From: CAVPDE01 sp964580575
GTDB taxonomy: Bacteria > Desulfobacterota > DSM-4660 > Desulfatiglandales > HGW-15
Assembly: GCA_964580575.1 (NCBI GenBank)
Contig: CAZOLJ010000027.1
Span: 1 to 50,974, forward strand
Direction of reading: 5' to 3'
DNA length: 50,974 bases
Part shown: piece after piece, positions 40,265 through 47,211 of the stretch
Layout: the number at the start of each line of letters is the position of its first letter
Numbering within the stretch: the stretch's first letter is position 1
Program-made: the position numbers and the translations under genes
Notes under the pieces: generated by a model
What the model was told of the DNA's origin: nothing
What the model saw: the letters and a program-made list of their open reading frames with translations, nothing else
Databases searched by the model: none

Positions 40265-41809
40265 CTACTTCTTCGTCACATAGGTCGGGTAGAAGGTCTC
40301 CCAAGATGTCACGACCATTCCCTTCAGATTGCTCCTATAGGCGATAAGGAACTTCTCGGTATGAAGCCAGATCCAGGGACAGTCATCCCACGCGATCTCA
40401 CCGGCTTTCTTGAGAAGGTCCAGCCTCTTCTTGGGATCCTGCTCCAGCCGGCTTGCTTCAATCGCCTTGTCGAATTCAGGGCTGTTGTAAGAGGCGGCCC
40501 CCAGCCCCTTGGGCGGGTTGTTACTGGAGTGAAACTGGCCATAAAGGGCCAGGTCTGCATCGGTGACCATAGGACCCCAGCCGAGCAGGAAAACCTCGAG
40601 TTCGGTCTCGGCCAGAGGTTTCAGAAGCCCTGCCACGTAAGTGGGCCAGTCATAAGTTCTCAACTCCGCCTTGACACCGACCGCCTGTAGAGAAGCTTGA
40701 ACATACTCTGATATTTGCTTGTCAAAGAGATATCGACCCTGGGGCGTGCGCATGGCGACCGTCTGGTTGAAATCGAAGTTCGCCTCTTTCAGAAGCTGTT
40801 TGGCTTTTTCCGGGTTGTAATCCCACTGCTTCGCCATTTTGTGAAAGCCGAACATGATCGGAGAACAGGGCCCCTCCATTTTCACGGCCGTATCAAACAG
40901 GATCTTTTTCACAATGGCATCCTTGTCCACAGCATAGTTGAAGGCCTGGCGGACCAGCTTGTTCTTTGTGACCCCCTTCTGATAATTCAGACCCATGAAA
41001 ATGGTCCTCGTGCTCAGGGGCATTTCGACCGTAATATTGGGGTCGGCCTTCAGAGCCGCCACGTTGGACGGGGAAGGCTTGTAGCAGATGTCAATCTGGC
41101 CGGACCTGAGCATCGCCTCACGCGTCGCTGTCTCGGGAACGATCTTGAAGGTCAGTTTCTCCACCGTGGGTTTCTTCCCATAGTAGGTTTCGTTGCGGGT
41201 CATGACGATCCTGTCGCCTTTCACCCACTCTTTGAGAACGTAGGGACCGGCACCCACCGGGTTCTGGCGCACATCATCGCCATATTTCTGGATCGCGGCC
41301 GGGGAAATCGGGGACAGGATGAAGTTAGCAAGGGTCGGCATAAACGGGGCAAAGGGATAGCTCAGCACAAGATCAAGAGTATAATCGTCCACCACTTTCG
41401 ATTCCTTGATCATGTTGATCAGGGAGCGCTGGGGAACCCTCATCTTAGGGTCGAGTGCTCGGTCCACAGTAAGCTTCAACACCTTTGCATCAAAGGGAGT
41501 CCCGTCACTGAACTTAAGACCTTTCGTGAGGTGAATGGTATAGGTCAGACCGTCTTTTGAAACATCCACTTTGGATGCAAGCCTCGGCTCGAGCTTGCCG
41601 TCAGGATTCTGATAGAAGAGGGTGTCATAAAGCAGCTCAACCATGTTGATCATCAAAGACGTCGTCTGCTCCTGAGGGTTCAAGGTGTCGGCATCCGTCC
41701 CGATGCCGATGACCAACTCGGGAATCTGAGCCTGAACCGTGGGCGCAGTAGAGAAAACCGTTAACAACAACGCAACAAACACAAAACCTTTCAAAATACG
41801 CTTCATCAT
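40265..41809 (-). CDS. ABC transporter substrate-binding protein, family 5 (peptide/nickel type)
   Basis: A 514-residue periplasmic binding protein. It has a Sec signal peptide (KRILKGFVFVALLLTVFSTA, cleaved after VQA). The family-5 hallmarks are GIGTDADTLNPQEQTT, then PRLASKVDVSKDGLTYTIHL with FSDGTPFDAK. There is no lipobox, so it is free in the periplasm. GGAGG lies 3 bases before the first ATG and 6 before the second, so the true start may be MKRIL. It delivers ligand to OppBCDF. The first gene of the operon, an amidohydrolase, ends 24 bases upstream. Ligands of this family range from di- and oligopeptides to opines and sugars. Confidence 0.92.
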   Translation of the reverse strand: MMKRILKGFVFVALLLTVFSTAPTVQAQIPELVIGIGTDADTLNPQEQTTSLMINMVELLYDTLFYQNPDGKLEPRLASKVDVSKDGLTYTIHLTKGLKFSDGTPFDAKVLKLTVDRALDPKMRVPQRSLINMIKESKVVDDYTLDLVLSYPFAPFMPTLANFILSPISPAAIQKYGDDVRQNPVGAGPYVLKEWVKGDRIVMTRNETYYGKKPTVEKLTFKIVPETATREAMLRSGQIDICYKPSPSNVAALKADPNITVEMPLSTRTIFMGLNYQKGVTKNKLVRQAFNYAVDKDAIVKKILFDTAVKMEGPCSPIMFGFHKMAKQWDYNPEKAKQLLKEANFDFNQTVAMRTPQGRYLFDKQISEYVQASLQAVGVKAELRTYDWPTYVAGLLKPLAETELEVFLLGWGPMVTDADLALYGQFHSSNNPPKGLGAASYNSPEFDKAIEASRLEQDPKKRLDLLKKAGEIAWDDCPWIWLHTEKFLIAYRSNLKGMVVTSWETFYPTYVTKK

Positions 41810-41833
41810 GACCCTCCTCCTTTTGAAAAATGA

Positions 41834-43024
41834 TTAGAGATCGTTTCTGACCACCTTGCCTCCCTGCATCACCACCGCAACGGAAGTGAGCAGTGTTTTC
41901 ATATCCTCTAAAGGGTTGCCTTTCACAACGACGAGATCCGCCACCTTGCCCTCCTGCACGGTGCCGAAGTCTTTCTCAACACCGAGCACTTTCGCTGCAA
42001 TGGAGGTTCCTGCCCTGAGCGCGTCCGCAGGCGAATACCCTTGCTCCACCAGGAAGATCATCTCCCCCAAGTTCTGGCCATGCTCATTGAAAGGAGTCCC
42101 TGCATCGGTCCCCGCAGCCACCATGACTCCGGCTTCCCTGGCCATGCGAATGCTCTTCAAGTGATGGGGTTTCACGCGTAGAGTCTTCTCCACGGCGAAG
42201 GCGGGTATCCCTGCCTCCACCCCCTTGTTCTCGATATGGAATAGGGCGGAAACCGTTGGGATAAAAGCGATGCCTTTCTTCTTCATGAAGGCTATGGTTT
42301 CCTCATTCAGGTAAACGCCGTGTTCGATGCTGTCGATCCCCGCCCGCAGAGCATTGAGGATTCCCTCTGTTCCCATTGCGTGGGTCGCTGTCTTTCGGCC
42401 TGCTTTGTGCGCCTCGTCGATACCGGCCCGCAGTTCTTCTTCTGTAAGTTGAGCTGCACCAGGCTCGACGCCCGGCGTCATGACACCTCCTGTGGCCATG
42501 AACTTGACGAGGTCAGCGCCTCCCTTAATTTGCTCTCGCGCCGCTTTCCTGACTTCGTCAGGTCCGTCCGCTTCCCGGGCGAAGGGCCAGCCGTGACCTC
42601 CGGTCATACAGACCATCTGGCGGCTCACCAGCATTCTGGGTCCAAGGATCAGGCCGGAGCGGATCGCCTCCCTGAGGCACAGATCAATGCCATCTTTGCC
42701 TCCCATGTCCCGGACCATCGTCACCCCGTTCATCAAGGTTTTGCGGGCAAGGCGGCCGGCTTTCAGGGTGGTCATCGGCAGCGGATCTTTAAAAAGCGTC
42801 GTGACGGGATCCGGGCTTCCGTCCAGGCAGAGATGCACGTGGCAGTCGATAAAGCCCGGGAAAAGGGTGCCTTCTTCCAGAGATATCTTTTTCGCTTCCC
42901 TGGGGACAGGTGTCTTTCCTTTTCCCACCTTCACAATTCTGTCCCCTTCCACGATCACCGTGGCATGCTCCAAAACCTTGCCGTCTCCGATAAACACCTT
43001 TCCATTAATAAAGGCTGTAATCAT
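41834..43024 (-). CDS. Metal-dependent amidohydrolase (imidazolonepropionase/prolidase-like)
   Basis: A 396-residue amidohydrolase-superfamily enzyme with the beta sandwich and TIM barrel. Metal motifs: HxH in GFIDCHVHLCLDG, a lysine in ADLVKFMATGGVMTPG that is carboxylated in relatives, His in TATHAMGTEG and IEHGVYL, and Asp in VAAGTDAGTPFNEHGQNLGE. The nearest subfamily is the Xaa-Pro dipeptidase/organophosphate-acid-like group. No signal peptide, so cytoplasmic. It is the first gene of the transporter operon, 24 bases before the binding-protein gene, so it likely processes the imported compound (a cyclic or N-blocked amino acid is one guess). GGGGAAAG precedes the ATG. Confidence 0.85.
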   Translation of the reverse strand: MITAFINGKVFIGDGKVLEHATVIVEGDRIVKVGKGKTPVPREAKKISLEEGTLFPGFIDCHVHLCLDGSPDPVTTLFKDPLPMTTLKAGRLARKTLMNGVTMVRDMGGKDGIDLCLREAIRSGLILGPRMLVSRQMVCMTGGHGWPFAREADGPDEVRKAAREQIKGGADLVKFMATGGVMTPGVEPGAAQLTEEELRAGIDEAHKAGRKTATHAMGTEGILNALRAGIDSIEHGVYLNEETIAFMKKKGIAFIPTVSALFHIENKGVEAGIPAFAVEKTLRVKPHHLKSIRMAREAGVMVAAGTDAGTPFNEHGQNLGEMIFLVEQGYSPADALRAGTSIAAKVLGVEKDFGTVQEGKVADLVVVKGNPLEDMKTLLTSVAVVMQGGKVVRNDL

Positions 43025-43079
43025 TCTTTCCCCTTGGTAAGCTTACAAATCCGATGACCGAGTAAAAAGTGCCCTAAGA

Positions 43080-43190
43080 GGTCATCCCGGCCCTTCGACT
43101 TCGCTCAGGATAAACTCCAGCCGGGATCCAGAATTTCTCGGTATTTCTGGATTCCTGCCTGCGCGGGAATGACAGAAAAGGCATTTTCGG
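43080..43190. repeat. Dispersed intergenic palindrome (GTCATCCCGG type)
   Basis: GGTCATCCCGGCCCTTCG and CCGGGATCCAGAA on the left pair in part with TTTCTGGATTCC and GCGCGGGAATGAC on the right. It matches the well-known GTCATTCCCGC...GGGAATCC type of dispersed repeat found in many proteobacteria. It lies in the spacer between the divergent amidohydrolase and M20 genes. Confidence 0.65.
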
Positions 43191-43317
43191 GCTCTTTACG
43201 GGAGCATCCTATTTGACTTTGGAATTCGCCTTTGCAGGTTTGATCTTTATATTTCAGGCGGTTTCCCACGTCAAGTCTGAACCTGTTCCAGGAATTCCCC
43301 GTCACAAGAACATTCCG

Positions 43318-43347
43318 TTGCCTGGAAGGACGTCCTTATGAGATAGT
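43318..43347 (+). promoter_or_regulatory. Possible promoter with a 12-bp palindromic operator
   Basis: TTGCCT (43318-43323) and GATAGT (43342-43347) are 18 bases apart, each four of six to consensus. The spacer contains the perfect palindrome AAGGACGTCCTT (43326-43337). A dimeric repressor bound here would block polymerase directly. It lies 50 bases before the M20 gene at 43398. Confidence 0.4.
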
Positions 43348-43397
43348 TTTGGAGTCTGCTATGTCAATCCGATACATTCTTTCATCGAGGTGAGGAA

Positions 43398-44561
43398 ATG
43401 GACAACGTGAAGGAACTCGTCCAAAAGCACAAGGAACAGATTGTCGGGATCCGTCGAGAGCTTCATCAGATCCCTGAGCCTGCCTACACGGAACGGAAAA
43501 CCGCAGCCGCAGTGGCAGATCACTTGAAGAGGGCCGGATTGGAAGTCCGCACCGGGGTTGCCCGGTACGGCGTGGTCGGCCTTCTTCGCACGGAACGGCC
43601 CGGGCCCACCTTGATGATTCGAGCGGACATGGATGCCCTTCCGGTGGAGGAACAAACAGGCCTCGCTTTTTCGTCCTCCCACGCCGGGGCCATGCATGCC
43701 TGCGGCCACGATGCGCACATGGCCATGGTCCTCGGCGCAGCCCTGGTGCTCAGTCAAATGAAAGAAAGGCTCAAAGGAAACATCAAGTTCATTTTCCAGC
43801 CTGCTGAAGAGGGACCTGGCGGTGCAAAGCCCATGATTGAAGAAGGGGTCATGGAGAACCCCAAGGTCGATTACGCTGTGGGCTGCCATTTGTGGCCTGG
43901 AAGCCCTGAAGGGACTGTCGGTGTGAGGGCCGGCACCATCATGGCGGCCATGAACCGCTTCGACATTCGCATCATCGGCAGTCAAGGTCACGGTGCCATG
44001 CCCCACCTTTGCGTTGACGCCCTGGAGGTGGGAACCCAGGTCGTCAATGCCCTTCAGCGCATCGTGAGCCGCCACATGAACCCTCTGAAACCAACGGTAG
44101 TCTCCATGGGAGCCTTTCACGCGGGCAAAGCATTCAACATCATCCCTGGTGAAGCCGAACTGTCCGGAACCACCCGGACTTTTGACCTGGAAGTCTGGAA
44201 TTCCTGGGAATCGCGGATGAAAAAAATCCTGCAAGGGGTGTGCGATTCCATGGGCGCCCGTTTCGAACTCAATTTCGAGTTCGGGTATCCGCCCACCATT
44301 AATGATGGTTTCATGGCTGATCTGGTCCGGCGATGCGCCGAAGACATTGTGGGATCCGACAAAGTCTTCGAGCCGGAACCGACCATGGGCGGTGAAGACA
44401 TGTCCTATTACCTTCAAAGGGCAAAGGGCTGTTTCTTTTTCCTGGGCGTCGGTCGGCCCGGCGGGGCGCCCCTCCACAACCCTAAGTTCGACTTCAATGA
44501 AGACGTGCTCCTCCTTGGAGTGGAGACTTACTGCCGCATCGCCCAAGAACTGCCGGCTTAG
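43398..44561 (+). CDS. M20-family aminoacylase/amidohydrolase (hippurate hydrolase or AbgB-like)
   Basis: A 387-residue zinc-dependent amidase. Motifs: MIRADMDALPVEEQTGL, HACGHDAHMAMVLGAALVL (His-Asp), IFQPAEEGPGGAKPMIEEG (Glu-Glu), CHLWPGSPEGTVGVRAG, the dimerisation lid (IIGSQGHGAMPHL) and GGEDMSYYLQ at the C-terminus. Such enzymes remove acyl groups from N-acyl amino acids (hippurate, acetyl-amino acids, indole-acetyl-amino acids). GAGGTGAGG precedes the ATG. It is divergent from the transporter operon across 373 bases and probably belongs to the same pathway. Cytoplasmic; length normal; no truncation. Confidence 0.9.
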   Translation: MDNVKELVQKHKEQIVGIRRELHQIPEPAYTERKTAAAVADHLKRAGLEVRTGVARYGVVGLLRTERPGPTLMIRADMDALPVEEQTGLAFSSSHAGAMHACGHDAHMAMVLGAALVLSQMKERLKGNIKFIFQPAEEGPGGAKPMIEEGVMENPKVDYAVGCHLWPGSPEGTVGVRAGTIMAAMNRFDIRIIGSQGHGAMPHLCVDALEVGTQVVNALQRIVSRHMNPLKPTVVSMGAFHAGKAFNIIPGEAELSGTTRTFDLEVWNSWESRMKKILQGVCDSMGARFELNFEFGYPPTINDGFMADLVRRCAEDIVGSDKVFEPEPTMGGEDMSYYLQRAKGCFFFLGVGRPGGAPLHNPKFDFNEDVLLLGVETYCRIAQELPA

Positions 44562-44595
44562 CAGCACTTTTCATAATGACGCTCTCGCGCCTCTG

Positions 44596-44685
44596 TTCAC
44601 CACGGAGGCACCGCTTCATCTTCTCTGTGCCCTCTGCCTGCCCCGCCAAAGCTGACCCAGCGACGGCGGGTGCCTCAGTGGTGAG
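44596..44685. repeat. Inverted repeat with CACCACGGAGGCACC arms
   Basis: 44596-44612 matches the complement of 44669-44685 at 15 of 17 positions. The left half read on the minus strand shows GGCAGAGG, GCACAGAG, AAGATGAA octamers, close in style to the 2830 element (AGAGGCAC). It lies between two convergent genes and ends next to the EamA stop. Confidence 0.55.
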
Positions 44686-44688
44686 ATC

Positions 44689-45624
44689 TTAGAGTCCCTT
44701 GCCGAAAGGCAACTGCAGCAGCAGCCGCTTGGGGTCAAGATAGAGCACGAGCATCTGTGCGGTGATGAAAAGCAGGGCTAGAAGAATTTTGGCCGGCAGA
44801 GGCTCATCAAGCAGCCCCCAAGCCAGGAAAACTCCCGTGAGAGGCAGGATGAAATTAAACGAATTGAGGATCACCGCGCCGTGCTGCTGGAGCAGAGTGT
44901 TCCAGGCGATGAATCCGAAAGCGGCCGCCACCAAGGCCTGATACAAAAGAGCCATGACCACCTCTGCATGGAGAGCACCGATCATCGGCTGATCCCACAG
45001 GAACCCGCAAAGGAAGAATAAGGGAACCGAGAGGACCATCTGGTAGAAAGCGATAAAGTGGGGGCTCAACCGATGGAGGACGCTCTTGGTGTATACAGCA
45101 CTCACGGCCCAGAGTGAGGTCGACAAGACCATGAGAACATCCCCAATCTGAAAACCCTCTGGGACCCCTTCCTTTTCAAGAAAGACGAGACACACCCCTG
45201 CAAACCCCAGGAGCAATCCGAAGGCTTTTCGAGACGTGATGCGGTCATCGGGTATGAAGAAGTGCGCCAGAAAAAGAACAAAGAAGGGCTGGAGATTGGA
45301 GATCAGAACGGCTCTGGACGCATGGGTTCTTCTGATCCCCAGATAGAAAAGAGAAATCTGGAAGGAGAAGATGAGGAAGATCACCAGGACAGGATAAACC
45401 TGGTTCCGGTGCACTTGAACAGACCGTCCTGTGGCCCTCGCCCACACAAAGATCGCCAAGGAGGCGATGAGGAACCTGACCCCTGCTGCAGTGAAAGGGC
45501 CGATCTCTGAGACGCTGATCTTGATGGCAATGGCATTGGCGCCGAAAGCAGCGCTCAGGAACACCGCTAGAAAGACCGAAAAAAGGGTCCATTCTTTTTC
45601 CTGGCTTTCTCCCTCGACTCCCAT
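44689..45624 (-). CDS. EamA/DMT-family transporter
   Basis: A 311-residue inner-membrane protein with about ten membrane helices in two EamA repeats (FSVFLAVFLSAAFGANAIAI and IKISVSEIGPFTAAGVRFLI; then VLMVLSTSLWAVSAVYTKSV and FIAWNTLLQQHGAVILNSFN with LPLTGVFLAWGLLDEPLP). Members export or import metabolites such as amino acids, purines or drugs; the substrate is not predictable. A hairpin ends the upstream HD gene only 23 bases before this start. The ribosome-binding site is not clear. Confidence 0.85.
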   Translation of the reverse strand: MGVEGESQEKEWTLFSVFLAVFLSAAFGANAIAIKISVSEIGPFTAAGVRFLIASLAIFVWARATGRSVQVHRNQVYPVLVIFLIFSFQISLFYLGIRRTHASRAVLISNLQPFFVLFLAHFFIPDDRITSRKAFGLLLGFAGVCLVFLEKEGVPEGFQIGDVLMVLSTSLWAVSAVYTKSVLHRLSPHFIAFYQMVLSVPLFFLCGFLWDQPMIGALHAEVVMALLYQALVAAAFGFIAWNTLLQQHGAVILNSFNFILPLTGVFLAWGLLDEPLPAKILLALLFITAQMLVLYLDPKRLLLQLPFGKGL

Positions 45625-45647
45625 GCCATCTGCCCTTGGGTCAAAGC

Positions 45648-45680
45648 AAACCCTGTCAGCCCAAAGGACCGACAGGGTTT
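45648..45680 (-). terminator. Hairpin between the HD gene and the transporter gene
   Basis: AAACCCTGTC (45648-45657) pairs perfectly with GACAGGGTTT (45671-45680). On the minus strand the stem is followed by GCTTTG after TTT, a weak T-run, and on the plus strand by the T-run GGTTTACTG. It probably ends the HD-domain gene transcript, 28 bases past its stop. Confidence 0.5.
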
Positions 45681-45707
45681 ACTGTCGTACTGTCAACTAG
45701 CGTTTTG

Positions 45708-46274
45708 TTAAAGACCGAGTTCCTCTGCGATTCCCTGCATCGCTTTCACGCAGAGTTCACAGAACTCATCGATGCCGATGCCCAGTCTTTCGCACTCCAT
45801 GATGATATCCCTGTCCACACCCGCTGCAAAGGCTTTCTCTTTCATCCTTTTCTTGACGGATTTCGCTTTGACGCTGCTGAGTTTTTTGTCCGGATAAACG
45901 AGGGTTGCGGCGATGATCAGGCCGGTGATCGTCTCTCCTGCCGCAAGGGCATGATGAAATCCCTCCGAGCGCGTGACGCCGTGAGCTTTTTCGTTGTGCA
46001 TCTTGATGGCTCCTATGATTTCTGCATCCACGCCTTTTTCTCGAAGGACTTTTTCTGTTTCATGGGTATGCCTGGACAAGTCCGCATTGACCGCTTCCAC
46101 GTCCAGATCGTGTAGCAGCCCTGCCAGAGACCATTTCTCACGGTCCTCTCCCAGCCGATCCGCAAGCGCTCCCATCACCGCTTCGCTCGCCAGGCAGTGC
46201 TTGTATAGGTTCGGGTTTTTGATGTGGTCTTGCAGAAGTTGAACCGCCTCTTCCCTCGTGATGCCATAACCCAT
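45708..46274 (-). CDS. HD-domain phosphohydrolase
   Basis: A 188-residue protein with the HD metal site: a His in YKHCLASEAVM, the HD pair in AGLLHDLDVEA, further His residues in LSRHTHETEK and AIKMHNEKAHG, and Asp in DKKLSSVKAK's preceding VYPD. This is the small HDIG-like family of cytoplasmic metal-dependent phosphohydrolases acting on nucleotides or phosphoesters. The frame is open 33 bases further up, but GGAG lies 7 bases before the ATG at 46274 (MGYGITREEAVQLL). Substrate unknown. Confidence 0.8.
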   Translation of the reverse strand: MGYGITREEAVQLLQDHIKNPNLYKHCLASEAVMGALADRLGEDREKWSLAGLLHDLDVEAVNADLSRHTHETEKVLREKGVDAEIIGAIKMHNEKAHGVTRSEGFHHALAAGETITGLIIAATLVYPDKKLSSVKAKSVKKRMKEKAFAAGVDRDIIMECERLGIGIDEFCELCVKAMQGIAEELGL

Positions 46275-46309
46275 GCTAAACTCCAGTTTTCTTTCCCTTG
46301 GATTCATTT

Positions 46310-46400
46310 CCCCCTCCCCTTACCCCTCCCGCCAAGGGGAAATACTTGGGGATCCAGAAATTTCCTCCCCCTTGATGGGGGAGGTTAGGTGGGGGTGCTC
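46310..46400. repeat. GC-rich inverted repeat of the CCCCTCCC family
   Basis: CCCCCTCCCCTTACCCCTCC on the left and CCTCCCCCTTGATGGGGGAGG on the right side nest into a hairpin; the latter closes on itself (CCTCCCCC/GGGGGAGG). It lies between the HD gene start and the ABM gene stop. Confidence 0.55.
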
Positions 46401-46414
46401 ATGCTCTGTGCCTC

Positions 46415-46702
46415 TTATCCGTAGAAATAGATCCCGTAGTTGGTTTTCTCCCCAAGCAAAGCGTCAATCCTGTTCTGAAGCTCTGCTCTTCCTTTGCTAG
46501 CCTCCCAGGCCTTCCAAGCTTCCACGGACTGCCAGGTGCTGATGACGATGTAGTCTTGAGGATCATTCACATTGCGCATCGTTTCCCCTGAAATGTATCC
46601 GAGCTGTGTCGTTGCCTTTGACCGGAGCTCGACAAGAAGAGGAAGCAGTTTTGCTTCTTTCTCCTTCGGCACCCTTCTCCTGATGATGATTTTGATTGCC
46701 AT
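46415..46702 (-). CDS. Antibiotic-biosynthesis-monooxygenase-domain (ABM) small protein
   Basis: A 95-residue dimeric ferredoxin-like alpha/beta-barrel protein. Features of the ABM/YgiN family: IKIIIRRRVPKEKEAKLLPL at the start, LGYISGETMRN, and YIVISTWQSVEAWKAWEASK, a near-invariant tryptophan pair. Members include quinol monooxygenases and haem-degrading proteins but many are of unknown role; no haem-binding residue pattern is evident here. AAAGGAGG lies 8 bases before the ATG. It is not obviously operonic. Confidence 0.8.
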   Translation of the reverse strand: MAIKIIIRRRVPKEKEAKLLPLLVELRSKATTQLGYISGETMRNVNDPQDYIVISTWQSVEAWKAWEASKGRAELQNRIDALLGEKTNYGIYFYG

Positions 46703-46938
46703 CTTCAGACCTCCTTTCCTTTGAGGTTACTTCTGACGCTCCCCCGAAAGCTTGTTTCTAAACTTCGGAAGAGCCATCAGATCCTAAGAAATGACGTCTG
46801 CAACCATTTCAGCCATGTTGAAAGTGTATCACACCCCTAAACGTAAAGGAAAAAGAATGTGGAGCGCACCCTGAGCGCTACGAACTTGCCAACAAAGACC
46901 TGATTCTGTAAACTGCCGGCTCCACATGGGAGGGAGTT

Positions 46939-47166
46939 ATGGACGACTACGTCAAGGTTAGCGTGCTCGAAAACGAGATCGAGGCCCAGCTTCTGGATTC
47001 GATCCTTGCGGAAAGGGATATCCCCCACCTCATGATTTCTTATCACGACACCGCCTATGACGGCCTCTTTCAGACTCAAAAGGGATGGGGGCATGTGAGT
47101 TCGCCCGCACCCTTCAAACAGGAGATCCTGGAAATCCTAAATGAGGTGAGGAAAGAGGCCCAATAG
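46939..47166 (+). CDS. DUF2007-like small protein
   Basis: A 75-residue protein reading VKVSVLENEIEAQLLDSILA, ERDIPHLMISYHDTAYDGLF, KQEILEILNEVRKE. It matches the putative signal-transducing DUF2007 fold, an alpha/beta protein sometimes linked to zinc or signalling, of unknown biochemical role. GGGAGGGAG is a strong ribosome-binding site before the ATG. It faces the CHAT gene convergently with 45 bases between them, and is divergent from the ABM gene. Confidence 0.75.
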   Translation: MDDYVKVSVLENEIEAQLLDSILAERDIPHLMISYHDTAYDGLFQTQKGWGHVSSPAPFKQEILEILNEVRKEAQ

Positions 47167-47211
47167 CCCGTCCCGCGCAGGGCTGGCTGCTGCTCCTGCC
47201 GGTCTCTCCCT

